This document shows positions 17,521 to 26,943 of a DNA stretch of 64,000 nucleotides, piece by piece. The stretch is taken from assembly GCA_016709675.1 (NCBI GenBank), contig JADJMH010000038.1, forward strand, positions 24,188 through 88,187, written 5' to 3'. The stretch is from Candidatus Accumulibacter proximus. Its GTDB lineage: Bacteria > Pseudomonadota > Gammaproteobacteria > Burkholderiales > Rhodocyclaceae. The stretch's first letter is position 1. Each line of letters opens with the position of its first letter. The notes under the pieces were generated by a model that was given only the letters and a program-made list of their open reading frames with translations, did no database searches and had not been told where the DNA came from. The position numbers were made by a program, and so were the translations under genes.

Positions 17521-19400
17521 GTGGAAGCTGCGCAAGCTACCGACTGGTGCGCACCGAGCGCATCGGTGGCAAGGTCCGTCAGATCACGGTGTTGAACCTC
17601 GGCCGCCACTTTCCGATCAAGCAGGAAGACTGGCCGATCCTGTGCAGCCGCCTCGAGCAGTTGCTCAATCCGCAGGCGGTGATCCTGCCTTTGGAATGTT
17701 CGGAATCGATCGAGCGCACGGCGCAGCGTTACCATGCGCAGCTGGTTGCCCGCGCACCGACGATTTTGTCGGCGACGGAGGGTACGGCCGGATCGGCCGG
17801 CGAACCTCGCCCGCCTGCGGACTTCCAGGAAGTCGATGTGGACTCCCTGCAGATGACGCAACCCCGGTCGGTGGGCGTCGAACACGTCGGTCTGCATGCG
17901 GCAAGCGAGCTGGGTTTGATCGAGACGCTGAACGAACTGGGCGTCAATGGGGTGGTGCAGGCATCGATCCTGGGCAACCTGATCGGCAGAATGAGCCAGC
18001 CGGGGTCGGAGTTGGCGACCTGGAACTGGTTGCAGCAGCACAGCGCCCTGGGCGAGTTGATCGACGTCGACTTCCTGTCGATGTCGCACATGGGCCTGTA
18101 TCGCGCCTCGGACGTCCTGATGAAACATCGGGAGGTGATCGAGACGCGTTTGTTCAGCACGGTCCGGACGCTCTTTGATCTGCCGGAGACGGTCACCCTG
18201 TACGACCTGAGCAACACCTATTTCGAAGGCGAAGCCAAGTTCAATCGCAAGGCCAGGCGAGGGCGTTCGAAGGAGAAGCGCAGCGACTGCCCGTTGGTGA
18301 CGCTCGGTTTGGTGCTCGACGGCAGCGGCTTCGTCCGGCGCTCACAGACCTTCGCTGGCAATGTCTCCGAGCCCGGCACGCTGGCGTTCATGCTGGCTGG
18401 GCTGGGGACGCCGGCGGGCGCGCTGGTGGTCATGGATGCCGGCGTTGCCACCGAGACCAACGTCGCCTGGCTGGTCGAGCACGGCTATCGCTATCTGGTC
18501 GTGCGTCGCGGGGGGATGCGGCAGTTCGATGCCACACGCTCGGTGAGCATCGAGACCGCTGGCGAGGAGTGGCTGCATCTGCAGAAGGAGCTGAGCCCGG
18601 GTGGCCAGGAGCTTTGCCTGTATTGCCACTCACCGACCCGGCAATTCAAGGAAGAGGCGATGCTCGCGCTATCCGGTGGGCGTTTCGAGGCCGGCCTGCA
18701 GCAAATGAGCGATGGCCTGCAAAAGCCCAAGAGCGAAAAAGGCCACGACAAGCTGTTGGAACGTCTCGGCCGACTCAAGCAGAAGAGCCGTGGCGCCAGC
18801 CAGCACTACCAGGTCAATCTGGTCACCGATCATTCCGGCAAGACGGTGACGGCGATCACCTGGCAGAAGGTGCCGGTTCCCGGCACGATGGCGAAGCATC
18901 CCGGCGTCTATTGCCTGCGGACCAACGAACTCGCCTGGGATGAAGAGAAGCTCTGGCGGACCTACACGATGCTGACCGACCTAGAGAGTGTGTTTCGCAG
19001 TCTGAAAAGCGAGCTCGGCTTGCGACCCATCTACCACCACAAGGAAGTGCGCTCGGACGGACATCTGTTCATCACCGTGCTCGCCTACCAGTGCGTTCAG
19101 TTGCTGCGCGTGAAACTCAAGGCCGCGGGAATCACTGACAGCTGGGCGACCCTGCGCGACATCCTCTCGGTGCAGCGCCGGGTCACTGCGACCTTCAATC
19201 AGCGCGACGGGCGATCGCTACATGTGCGCAAAGCCACTGTCGCCGAACCGGATCTGCTGGCGATCTATCGTGCGCTGGGCATCAGCGCCGCACCCGGAGG
19301 AACCAGAAAACTGATCAGCTGAATCAGAAATTACCGGCTTGTAGTGCCACTCGATATTTTTGCAGCACGCAAGCAATTGATTCAGCGATAGGTTTTTCTT
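17521..19400 (+). mobile_element. IS1634-family insertion sequence, 5' truncated
   Basis: The transposase frame at 17547-19322 plus the following AT-richer tail (to about 19400). The family's usual N-terminal 20-30 residues are missing: sequence resembling SYRLVRTERIGGKVRQ begins abruptly at 17527 within unrelated remnant DNA. I could not find a matching left terminal inverted repeat or a target-site duplication, so boundaries are approximate. The element separates the remnant region from the sspBCD operon. Confidence 0.7.
17547..19322 (+). CDS. IS1634-family transposase, probably N-terminally truncated
   Basis: 591 codons from a GTG. Family blocks: RIGGKVRQITVLNLGRHF at the N-terminus, LYDLSNTYFEGE (first DDE Asp region), VMDAGVATETNVAWL (second Asp), and the C-terminal YTMLTDLESVFRSLKSELGL with the catalytic Glu, then HLFITVLAYQCVQLLR. 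All fit IS1634 (IS4-like DDE). The apparent start is inside the conserved N-terminus, so the original start codon was lost when the left end was truncated. The catalytic core is intact but mobility is doubtful. Confidence 0.85.
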   Translation: MRTERIGGKVRQITVLNLGRHFPIKQEDWPILCSRLEQLLNPQAVILPLECSESIERTAQRYHAQLVARAPTILSATEGTAGSAGEPRPPADFQEVDVDSLQMTQPRSVGVEHVGLHAASELGLIETLNELGVNGVVQASILGNLIGRMSQPGSELATWNWLQQHSALGELIDVDFLSMSHMGLYRASDVLMKHREVIETRLFSTVRTLFDLPETVTLYDLSNTYFEGEAKFNRKARRGRSKEKRSDCPLVTLGLVLDGSGFVRRSQTFAGNVSEPGTLAFMLAGLGTPAGALVVMDAGVATETNVAWLVEHGYRYLVVRRGGMRQFDATRSVSIETAGEEWLHLQKELSPGGQELCLYCHSPTRQFKEEAMLALSGGRFEAGLQQMSDGLQKPKSEKGHDKLLERLGRLKQKSRGASQHYQVNLVTDHSGKTVTAITWQKVPVPGTMAKHPGVYCLRTNELAWDEEKLWRTYTMLTDLESVFRSLKSELGLRPIYHHKEVRSDGHLFITVLAYQCVQLLRVKLKAAGITDSWATLRDILSVQRRVTATFNQRDGRSLHVRKATVAEPDLLAIYRALGISAAPGGTRKLIS

Positions 19401-19506
19401 AGTCTGTTAAACATCGGTTAAGCGGTTACACGGTCCTGGGGAGCCGTGTAGGACGTACGCTTCTCCAATAGCTCGAGAAAGCGGCTGGGCAAAGATGGGT
19501 GCCGGC

Positions 19507-19556
19507 CGCCCACTGGAGCCTTTCTCCAGTGGGCGACCAAGCGTAGAATTCCGCTT
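19507..19556 (+). promoter_or_regulatory. sspB promoter region with 12-bp hairpin/operator
   Basis: A perfect 12-bp inverted repeat (19507-19518 and 19524-19535, loop CCTTT) sits just upstream of a TAGAAT box at 19544-19549. If that is the -10, transcription starts at about 19556, directly at the sspB ATG (19557). No Shine-Dalgarno is visible, so sspB may be leaderless. The palindrome overlaps the expected -35 and could bind a repressor. This is inference from spacing and symmetry. Confidence 0.4.
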
Positions 19557-20477
19557 ATGAAAGACATAGCAAAACAAGAAGGGCCGGGGAGCCATTTCTC
19601 CGGCCACGAAACCTTTCCGCTGCGGCAGATGTGGCTCAAGAAAGCCTTCGATTGTGCCCATTCGGATTGGACCATACCAAAGTCCACGTTCTCCAACGCC
19701 GATGCGATTGCCCTGTTCGGGGTCGGTAAGAATATGGTCGCATCGATCAAGCATTGGGCGCTTGCGTGCGAAGTTATGCGCGAGGAGAACGGCTCCTTCA
19801 AAGTCACGGAAATCGCTCGAGAAATCTTCAACGATGATGGGTGCGATCCATATTCAGAGAATCCGGCCACCGCTTGGTTCGCCCATTGGCAACTTGCCGG
19901 CCGTGGCTTCCGATCGACCACGTGGTTCTGGCTGTTCAACCATGTCCTATCGCCCTCCTTCACCCGTGACGACCTCGAGACACCATTGGCCGAATACGCG
20001 TTGCGCATCGACAAGAAGCGCAGACTCTCAGCGTTGACACTGTCCCGCGACATCGAAACCTGTCTGCGCAGCTACGCCCCGCGAGCAACCGGAGCGTCGC
20101 CGGAGGATTTTGCCGAACCAATGCTCGGGGAGCTCGGTCTGATCGGCGAGGAACGGAAAGGCCATTTTGCGTTCCGCAGGGGCCAGAAGACCACACTGCC
20201 AGACGGACTATTCGCCTACGCTTTGCTCGACCATTGGGACCGGACTGCTCGGGGTGTGACGACGATGTCGTTCGAAGCCGTCGCCTACGGCGAGGGCTCG
20301 CCCGGGCGCGTGTTCAAACTCGACGAAGACTCGATCGCCGAGCGCTTGTTCGCATTAGACGACCTTACCGGCGGAATCCTTTCGTGGACCGACACGGCGG
20401 GCCTTCGCCAAGTGCACCGCAAGAATTTCGAGTCGCAAGAACTCCTCTCGACCATGATTCGAAAAGCGTATGACTGA
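19557..20477 (+). CDS. sspB: SspB-like DNA phosphorothioation protein (DUF4007)
   Basis: 306-aa DUF4007 protein. It starts with FSGHETFPLRQMWLKKAF and continues FGVGKNMVASIKHWALA, the two most conserved blocks of that family, followed by WFAHWQLA. In the Ssp system the DUF4007 protein SspB is a nickase needed for single-strand phosphorothioation. It is the first gene of a three-gene operon; its stop overlaps the sspC start by 8 bases. This is unrelated to stringent starvation protein SspB despite the shared name. Assignment rests on family recognition and on the sspC/sspD neighbours. Confidence 0.85.
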   Translation: MKDIAKQEGPGSHFSGHETFPLRQMWLKKAFDCAHSDWTIPKSTFSNADAIALFGVGKNMVASIKHWALACEVMREENGSFKVTEIAREIFNDDGCDPYSENPATAWFAHWQLAGRGFRSTTWFWLFNHVLSPSFTRDDLETPLAEYALRIDKKRRLSALTLSRDIETCLRSYAPRATGASPEDFAEPMLGELGLIGEERKGHFAFRRGQKTTLPDGLFAYALLDHWDRTARGVTTMSFEAVAYGEGSPGRVFKLDEDSIAERLFALDDLTGGILSWTDTAGLRQVHRKNFESQELLSTMIRKAYD

Positions 20478-23400
20478 TCCTCGGGAAAGGCAGCTCTCAG
20501 AAATCGTCCGCATATCGAGGCATTACCAAAGGTCGATACGGATCGACACGGACCTTGGTCGCGAGGATGCGTTGGACGGGTTTATCTGCCACGGGACGGC
20601 TTCCACCGCGCTCGAAAGCATGTCCAAGCAACTACGCGAAAGCCGACAACGCGCATTCACGTGGACGGGCCCGTACGGTGGCGGAAAATCCTCCCTGGCG
20701 GTGGCCCTCGCAAGCGCCCTGTCCCCCGAACTAGGACTTCGTTCGAAGGCCCGAGCAATACTCAGCGCAACCGCGCATCCGTCGTTCCAAAAAGCTTTCC
20801 CCGCGAAGAACGGATGGCTAGTCGTTCCTGTCGTTGGCAAGCGCGGAAGCGTGGTGCAGGACATCGCCAAGGCCCTGCGCAAGGCGCGCCGACAAGGCAC
20901 CGACAACCGAAAGGCTTCGGCCACTACTGTGATCGCTGACCTGTGCTCGGCAGCGGGACAGGATGGGTTTGACGGAACGCTGCTAATTCTCGACGAACTC
21001 GGAAAGTTCCTCGAAGCTTCCGCCCTTGGTTCCGGCGACGACATCTATTTCTTCCAGGAGTTGGCCGAGGCAGCAGCTAGAGCGGAGGAGACCGTCGTTG
21101 TCATTGGCATCCTCCATCAGTCGTTCGGCCAATACGCAGCAAGACTCGGAATCGACACCCGCGACGACTGGGCGAAGATTCAGGGGCGATACGCGGACAT
21201 TCCGTTGGTGGCGGGTAGTGACGAGGTCGTGGAACTAATCGGTCGAGCCGTGGAAACCGATGCCCGGCCCGTATGTTCCATGGCCGCCGCCGCGACGATC
21301 GCCGAGGCGATCCGTGCCCGCCGGCCGTCGGTAGGCGCTAGATTCGCACATTCCCTAGCGCTTTGCTGGCCGCTACACCCGGTCATGGCCGCCCTACTCG
21401 GCCCCATCTCCAAACGGCAGTTTGGGCAAAACGAACGCTCAACCTTCGGCTTCCTTTCCTCCTCTGAACCCCACGGGTTCAGGGCCTATCTGAATTCGAG
21501 CGCGACGCGAGATGAGACGTGGTATGTGCCGTCGAACTACTACGACTACCTTAAAGCGAACCTCGAACAAGCGATTCTCGCCTCCACCGACGGACACCGT
21601 TGGGCGCAGGCCGTCGAGGCTGTTGAACGAGCGGAGGCGAAATCTGACGACCCGCTGCATGTCGCCCTTATAAAGACCATCGCGGTCCTTGACCTGTTCA
21701 AGAACGGGTCGGGCTTGGCTGCGGAGCCGATAGTCCTAGAATCAATCTTCACGGGATATCCCGCAGGAAAAATCGCGGAGGCCCTCGAAGACTTGGCTAA
21801 ATGGCGGGTGACACTCTTCAAGAAACACACCGGGGCTTGGTCGGTATTCGAGGGGAGCGATTTCGACATCGAGCAAGCTATCACGAAAGCCCGTGCGGCG
21901 ATGCCCGGAACGGACTTCGACCTGCTGACTAACCTGTCGAATCTCTACCCTGTGATCGCCAAGCGGCACTACCACGAGACCGGCTCGTTCCGCTGGATGA
22001 GCGTGGCGCTCTGTCGACTAGAGGATGCCAAACGGATTGCTGCCTCTTTCAAACCGAAGGGCGGCGAGTTCGGACTGTTCCTGCTCGCATTGCCCGCTCA
22101 CGGAGTCAGCGAGAAGGCCGCCAAGCGCTTCTGCGCAGACCACTCCCGCTCCGGTCCTTGGCCCGTGGTGATCGGTATACCGCACAACCATGGACGCATC
22201 GAAGACCAAGGAGCGGAACTCCTAGCCCTACAGGAGGTACAGTCCCGGCACGAACTCCAAGGCGACCCGGTCGCCCGTCGTGAGGTTTTTGCCCGGGCGA
22301 GCGAGGTTAGGACGACCCTCGAGGAGCACCTGGCCGCGGCCTTGGCCAATGCCCATTGGTTTGCGGGAGAGCTCGAACTGGAATCCGGAGCAAAGCTCTC
22401 CCCGATTGCCTCGTTCCTTGCCGACACCGTCTATTGCGAAGCACCGGCCCTGTGGAGCGAGTTGGTCAACCGCAATAGCCTTTCGAGCAACAGCGTGAAG
22501 GCCCGGCGAGATCTGCTTTACCGGATGCTCGACCACGAGGCCGAACTGCATCTCGGCATCGAGGGTTATCCCGCCGAAAGGGGGCTGTACGAGACTCTTC
22601 TCCAAAGGACGGGCCTCCACCGCCAAGACGCTGACGGGAGCTGGCGTTTCCTTCCTCCCGACTGCAACGGAACGAACGCGTTCATTTCCCTATGGGCGAA
22701 AACCCGTCAGCTGTTCAAGGACTCTGGCACCCGCGTAGACGCAGTAGACATCCACGAAATCTGGGCCGCCCCTCCCCTTGGGCTGAAGAAAGGCGCGATG
22801 CCGGTTGTCTTTACTGCCTTCTTGCTTGCCCACAAGGGTAACGTTGCGGCCTACAAGGACGGGATATTCATTCCCCGGATCACGGACGCAGACATCGACG
22901 AATACTTGCAGGACGAAAGGCGATTTTCGCTGCGCTGGATCACCATCGACGACGAGAAAAAACGGATCCTCAACGGGATCGCCGAAATCCTCTCGTCGAT
23001 CGGCGCGGCGGCGGCGGCCGACGACCCGCTGGAGGCTGCAAGAAGTCTGGTCGCTCTTGTTATCGGACTGCCCGCATGGACCCAGCGGACCGCGACACTC
23101 TCCTCCGAAGCCAAGTCGGTGCGAGACACCCTGCTTAAAGCCAGCGACCCGCACAAAGTCTTGTTCGTTGATCTGGTCGCCGTTCTCGGCACGGCCGACG
23201 GCGACGATTACGTGCGAGCCTTGCGCGGCCCCGTCGGGGAACTGTGGGGCGCTTACGAGGCGCTGCTGCTGCGCATTGAGTCGACCATGCTTGAAGCCCT
23301 CGATGCCAGGTCTGAGGACTCCGGGAAACTTCGGCAGCGCGCCGAAACACTCGCGGGAGTCACGGGGGACCTACGCCAGGACGCGTTCTCCGCTCGTGTG

Positions 23401-23799
23401 GCCAAGCACGACGGAAGCCAAGAGAGCGTCGAAGGCATCCTGAGCCTTGCAGCGAACAAGCCTCCCCGTGACTGGAATGACCGGGACATCGACTCCGCCC
23501 TACTGGAAATCGCCCGGTTCTCGCTGCGCTTCCGCCAGTGCGAAGCGCTGGTTTCCGTGCGGGGTCGAAAACCGCGCAGCGAGGCGTTCGCGGTTGTCGT
23601 TGGAGCCGGCGCCCAAGCGCGCACCTTCTCTTGGGAATTCGACGTTCCAGAGCGGCACCGCGAGGAAGTCGAGAGCCTCGCAGACGAGCTTGCCGCAAGA
23701 TTGCGCTCGGAAGGGTTGCGCACGGAAGTTCTTATGGCCGCGTTGGGTCGGGCCTGCGTGCGTTTAGCACAGGAGGGCGGGGAGGAACACAATGGCTGA
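20470..23799 (+). CDS. sspC: SspC-like P-loop ATPase of DNA phosphorothioation
   Basis: 1109-aa ATPase. Walker A GPYGGGKSS lies at about residues 67-75; Walker B is in LLILDELGKFLEAS, followed by VVVIGILHQSFGQYAARLG, a sensor-like strand. The rest is a long helical region without a recognised domain. Size, position between sspB and sspD and the 8-bp overlaps on both sides match SspC, whose ATPase activity is required for single-strand phosphorothioation. The ATG lies inside the sspB stop region (AAAGCGTATGACTGA), indicating coupled translation. Confidence 0.85.
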   Translation: MTDPRERQLSEIVRISRHYQRSIRIDTDLGREDALDGFICHGTASTALESMSKQLRESRQRAFTWTGPYGGGKSSLAVALASALSPELGLRSKARAILSATAHPSFQKAFPAKNGWLVVPVVGKRGSVVQDIAKALRKARRQGTDNRKASATTVIADLCSAAGQDGFDGTLLILDELGKFLEASALGSGDDIYFFQELAEAAARAEETVVVIGILHQSFGQYAARLGIDTRDDWAKIQGRYADIPLVAGSDEVVELIGRAVETDARPVCSMAAAATIAEAIRARRPSVGARFAHSLALCWPLHPVMAALLGPISKRQFGQNERSTFGFLSSSEPHGFRAYLNSSATRDETWYVPSNYYDYLKANLEQAILASTDGHRWAQAVEAVERAEAKSDDPLHVALIKTIAVLDLFKNGSGLAAEPIVLESIFTGYPAGKIAEALEDLAKWRVTLFKKHTGAWSVFEGSDFDIEQAITKARAAMPGTDFDLLTNLSNLYPVIAKRHYHETGSFRWMSVALCRLEDAKRIAASFKPKGGEFGLFLLALPAHGVSEKAAKRFCADHSRSGPWPVVIGIPHNHGRIEDQGAELLALQEVQSRHELQGDPVARREVFARASEVRTTLEEHLAAALANAHWFAGELELESGAKLSPIASFLADTVYCEAPALWSELVNRNSLSSNSVKARRDLLYRMLDHEAELHLGIEGYPAERGLYETLLQRTGLHRQDADGSWRFLPPDCNGTNAFISLWAKTRQLFKDSGTRVDAVDIHEIWAAPPLGLKKGAMPVVFTAFLLAHKGNVAAYKDGIFIPRITDADIDEYLQDERRFSLRWITIDDEKKRILNGIAEILSSIGAAAAADDPLEAARSLVALVIGLPAWTQRTATLSSEAKSVRDTLLKASDPHKVLFVDLVAVLGTADGDDYVRALRGPVGELWGAYEALLLRIESTMLEALDARSEDSGKLRQRAETLAGVTGDLRQDAFSARVAKHDGSQESVEGILSLAANKPPRDWNDRDIDSALLEIARFSLRFRQCEALVSVRGRKPRSEAFAVVVGAGAQARTFSWEFDVPERHREEVESLADELAARLRSEGLRTEVLMAALGRACVRLAQEGGEEHNG

Positions 23800-24631
23800 A
23801 CGGCACGTTTTGGGAATTTCCGGCGGCAAAGACAGCGCCGCGTTGGCTGTGTTCGTCCGGCAGACCCGACCGGAACTGGACGTCGACTACTTCTTCACCG
23901 ACACAGGGAAGGAACTGCCCGAAGTCTACGAGTTCCTTGGCCGGCTCGAAGGCTTTCTAGGGAAACCCATCGCAAGGCTCAATCCCGGTCGTAATTTCGA
24001 CTTCTGGCTGCGCGAGTACAACCACTACCTGCCCTCGCCGCAAACCCGCTGGTGCACCCGGCAGTTGAAGCTGGCCCCCTTCGAGCAATGGATCCGCCCG
24101 ATGCTGGTGGTCGGCAACAAAGTCACGACCTATGTGGCCATCCGTGCCGACGAGGAATACCGGGAGGGATACAGTTCCAAGCACCCGAACCTCAAAGTGA
24201 GCCTTCCGTTCCGCGAGGCTGGCATCGACCGTAAGGGGGTCATGGACATCCTGGACTCGTCCGGGGTCGGTATTCCAAAATACTACGAGTGGCGTTCACG
24301 CAGCGGCTGCACCTTCTGCTTTTTCCAGCAGAAGATCGAATGGGTAAAGTTGCGCGAGCGTCACCCAGAAGCTTTCGAGGAGGCCAAAGGCTACGAGAAG
24401 AACGCCTTGGAGCACGGATCCCCGTTCACTTGGACCAAGGGCGAGCCGTTGAGTGAACTGGAGAATCCCGAGCGAATCGCCCAGATCGTCGCAGACTTCG
24501 AAAAGCGCAAGGCCAGCGAACAGGCCAAGAGACCCGTCAATCCGCTGCGCCCGGTCGAAACGACCATCGACATCGACGACCTATACGGCGAGGATGAAGG
24601 TGGTGGTTCCTGCAATATTTGCCACAAGTGA
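23792..24631 (+). CDS. sspD: SspD-like ATP pyrophosphatase (PAPS reductase family), sulfur activation for phosphorothioation
   Basis: 279-aa adenine-nucleotide alpha-hydrolase. The PP-loop SGGKDSAALAVF lies at residues 10-21, followed by YFFTDTGKELPE. Cysteines in RWCTRQLK, SGCTFCFFQQ and the C-terminal CNICHK could bind the Fe-S cluster known in DndC/SspD-type proteins. It should adenylate the DNA backbone phosphate before sulfur insertion. It is the last gene of sspBCD, overlapping sspC by 8 bases. It is convergent with the kinase gene, 43 bases away. The C-terminal CxxC is a useful distinguishing feature. Confidence 0.87.
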   Translation: MAERHVLGISGGKDSAALAVFVRQTRPELDVDYFFTDTGKELPEVYEFLGRLEGFLGKPIARLNPGRNFDFWLREYNHYLPSPQTRWCTRQLKLAPFEQWIRPMLVVGNKVTTYVAIRADEEYREGYSSKHPNLKVSLPFREAGIDRKGVMDILDSSGVGIPKYYEWRSRSGCTFCFFQQKIEWVKLRERHPEAFEEAKGYEKNALEHGSPFTWTKGEPLSELENPERIAQIVADFEKRKASEQAKRPVNPLRPVETTIDIDDLYGEDEGGGSCNICHK

Positions 24632-24674
24632 AGTCAGTGGCTGGCGAAGCGGAATTGCCTTTTGGAGTTGCGAC

Positions 24675-25550
24675 CTAATACCCTATTGCATGAACCACAG
24701 CAAGCCGGAATTCGTCCGCCGTGGAATAACGACGGCCCAAGGAGTGCTGTAATCCTCGCGAGACCGGTTCATAGAGGGATTCGGCACCGATCCAGTCTTC
24801 ACGCGCCAAGATTCCGCTCGGGTGCCTACGATTCACGACCCACCAGAAGACAGCGGCCAGTTGAAACACATCGGATGCACAAGTGATCTCTTCCGGCAAA
24901 CCAACTGCTTTGTTGTTGCCCTCTGGGGACATCCAGAATCGCGGCCCAGGAACCTGCCATCCGGGCGTCAAATCCTGCCCTCCGCAACCGTCAAGAAGTG
25001 AGCACAATCCGAAATCGCTAATCACCCACCGCTCTCCAACAACAAGGATATTGTCTGGTTTGATGTCCCGGTGGATCGCCTGCTGGTGAAGCAACGCCAA
25101 GGCGCTAACCAAGCCTCGAAATTGAGCCGCATAGATCTCAAACTCGATGGGAGTTCTCTCATTCTTCACGAACTCCCTCAGAGAGCAGTTCGCTCGCTCC
25201 ATGATCACAAAAGGCAAAGTCGTTTTGTTTTCGTTACGCTTACTGTCAAAAAACGATGCTTTAACGCAACCGCTTGTGACATAACCGATAAGGTGGCTAT
25301 GTCGCACAGTGGAGAGGTCCTCCATTAGCTTCCGTTCGATCTCAAATCGTTCCGCTCTGCTGTCACCACTCGAATTGGTCAAGAACTTGACAGCATACTC
25401 CGCCCCGTCCGATTCATCGGCACATTCGCAGACGACGGCATTTCCCCCTGATGCAATCTGATCCTGTACCGTGTAGAGATTTCCGTTCTCACCTGCAATC
25501 CGTTCAGGAAGACGGAACCTCTTTTTATGGAAGAGAATATCAACAAACAT
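24675..25550 (-). CDS. Eukaryote-type Ser/Thr protein kinase in the phosphorothioation island
   Basis: 291-aa soluble kinase with no transmembrane segment. The glycine loop SGGNAVV lies at 34-40, ATP-anchoring Lys55 in AVKFL, the catalytic loop HRDIKPDN at 160-167, DFG at 179-181, and MSPEG in the activation segment, so all catalytic residues are present. It probably phosphorylates a partner in the island. It is 79 bases downstream of the DUF262-HNH gene on the same strand, with AGGGAAG before the ATG. Composition is AT-rich: the 60-base stretch from 25201 is 37% GC. Kinase identity is firm; its role is inferred. Confidence 0.9.
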   Translation of the reverse strand: MFVDILFHKKRFRLPERIAGENGNLYTVQDQIASGGNAVVCECADESDGAEYAVKFLTNSSGDSRAERFEIERKLMEDLSTVRHSHLIGYVTSGCVKASFFDSKRNENKTTLPFVIMERANCSLREFVKNERTPIEFEIYAAQFRGLVSALALLHQQAIHRDIKPDNILVVGERWVISDFGLCSLLDGCGGQDLTPGWQVPGPRFWMSPEGNNKAVGLPEEITCASDVFQLAAVFWWVVNRRHPSGILAREDWIGAESLYEPVSRGLQHSLGRRYSTADEFRLAVVHAIGY

Positions 25551-25629
25551 GTTGGCGCTTCCCTAAAGCAGACTACTTTGCTGCCCCTGATCGGGGTTAA
25601 ATAAACTGACCTGCTGCCCTGACTCTGGG

Positions 25630-26943
25630 TCAAACAGGCCCGGGCGACTCCTCTTGGTCGAAGGTCAAGTCTTTGTCCGAATCCTCTCCCGTGATGAAGC
25701 ACCACTTCGAAGTCTCCCCGCACTCGCGATGAATCCGAGTTGCGTTGCTCATTTGGAAGACGGAGGCGTTCTTGTGCCAAGCAATAATCTCTTCCAATTT
25801 CGGATCAATGGAAACATCGCATTCGGAACACTCATGCTCAGGAGGGGGACACATTCCCCCACCGAAATCAGTGGTCGAGATTCGGTAGAAAAGGACCGCA
25901 CCATCGCCTAAGGGCGGTCGCCGCAAATAGGTCCCCCCCAGAACGTTTTTCAGAAAACCCATTCGCCAGCGTCGACTGGAATACGAATTGGCCTGTGAAA
26001 CGCACTTGATCGCGTAATCTCGGCAATCCTTGCACTCTGACTCCGGAGCAATCAATTGGTCGAGAGTTTTGAGATCTTCTCTTAGCGGCGCTAGATCAAG
26101 ACCTTCGATGCTTCCTCCTGATCTCCTTAGCTCATCAACCGCAAGAGTAAGGGAATAAAAATCGGCCTTCTGCCTGAATCGAGTCGAATGGATTACAAGA
26201 TCGTCGGAAAAAATCATGCCAAGGTCCGCCAACACCCCCATAAACCTATTCTTAGCCGCATCCTTCTGCTGAATATCCCAAGACGAATAGGACAGGTAGA
26301 ACGAGTCGAGTGTGTCGCGTTTATCTTGTGGCCCGGCTAGCAACCCTGCCAACAATTCAGAAACAAACTCGACATCAGCAGAGCGCCGCCTATTCGCCAC
26401 TGTGAATATCTTGCTGGTTTCAAAAAAGTCGAGAAGAGCCAAACTCTCCGATAATCGCAGGAAGTCCCCCGGAAAATCCGCCCTCCGCAGCTCTTGTTTA
26501 GTCAAGGCTACGGAGTATTTGTTGAGCCGCGAGTAAGTCTCGCGAAGCTCCTCGTCAGAGAACTCAATGGCTTCGTTGAAATCGATTCGATATTGGAGAA
26601 ACGAATTTCTCACGCCCGTCGGTAGTTGAGAAAAAAATAGTCCCCGAAACTCTCCCACGTAGGGCTTTTCGAGTGGAAATGCATCTCTTAGGAAAGACAA
26701 AATAGCACTGGTGCGTTGCTGCCCGTCGATGACCGTTCGGTATACCTGATCGTCTTTCAAGGTAGATGAGACGAAAATCTTCGGCATTGGAATCGCCCGA
26801 ATAATGGTGTCCATCAACATTATCTTTGCAGCTTCGCTCCATACCTCCTTGCGCTGAAAGTCCGGCCTGATTTCGAGGCGACCGGAGTTTTGCCATTCTC
26901 TGATGTCCGAGATGGGATGCGGACTCGAATTCCAGCTTTTCAT
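25630..26943 (-). CDS. DUF262 protein with HNH-like C-terminus (SspE-like architecture)
   Basis: 437 aa. The N-terminal DUF262/ParB-like domain has RPDFQRKEVW, then VIDGQQRTSAILSF with the DGQQR motif at 73-77, the nucleotide-handling signature also present in SspE and GmrS. The C-terminus has CPPPEHECSECD, a WHK His about 20 residues on, and SNATRIHREC, consistent with a zinc-bound HNH fold. SspE joins DUF262 to an HNH domain (DUF1524) and nicks DNA after sensing phosphorothioate; this protein is shorter and diverged. ATG at 26943 lies 4 bases after the sspH stop, so translation is coupled. The composition is AT-richer than sspH (42% GC at 26401-26460). Confidence 0.75.
   Translation of the reverse strand: MKSWNSSPHPISDIREWQNSGRLEIRPDFQRKEVWSEAAKIMLMDTIIRAIPMPKIFVSSTLKDDQVYRTVIDGQQRTSAILSFLRDAFPLEKPYVGEFRGLFFSQLPTGVRNSFLQYRIDFNEAIEFSDEELRETYSRLNKYSVALTKQELRRADFPGDFLRLSESLALLDFFETSKIFTVANRRRSADVEFVSELLAGLLAGPQDKRDTLDSFYLSYSSWDIQQKDAAKNRFMGVLADLGMIFSDDLVIHSTRFRQKADFYSLTLAVDELRRSGGSIEGLDLAPLREDLKTLDQLIAPESECKDCRDYAIKCVSQANSYSSRRWRMGFLKNVLGGTYLRRPPLGDGAVLFYRISTTDFGGGMCPPPEHECSECDVSIDPKLEEIIAWHKNASVFQMSNATRIHRECGETSKWCFITGEDSDKDLTFDQEESPGPV

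Noticed and set aside
17057..18178. Long plus-strand frame overlapping the transposase
   Set aside because: It lies in a different frame from the clearly recognisable IS1634 transposase; its Arg/Pro/Ala-rich product is typical of a shadow in GC-rich DNA.
24675..25550. Plus-strand frames across the kinase gene
   Set aside because: They are antisense to a protein with all kinase motifs in order and have no family-like sequence.
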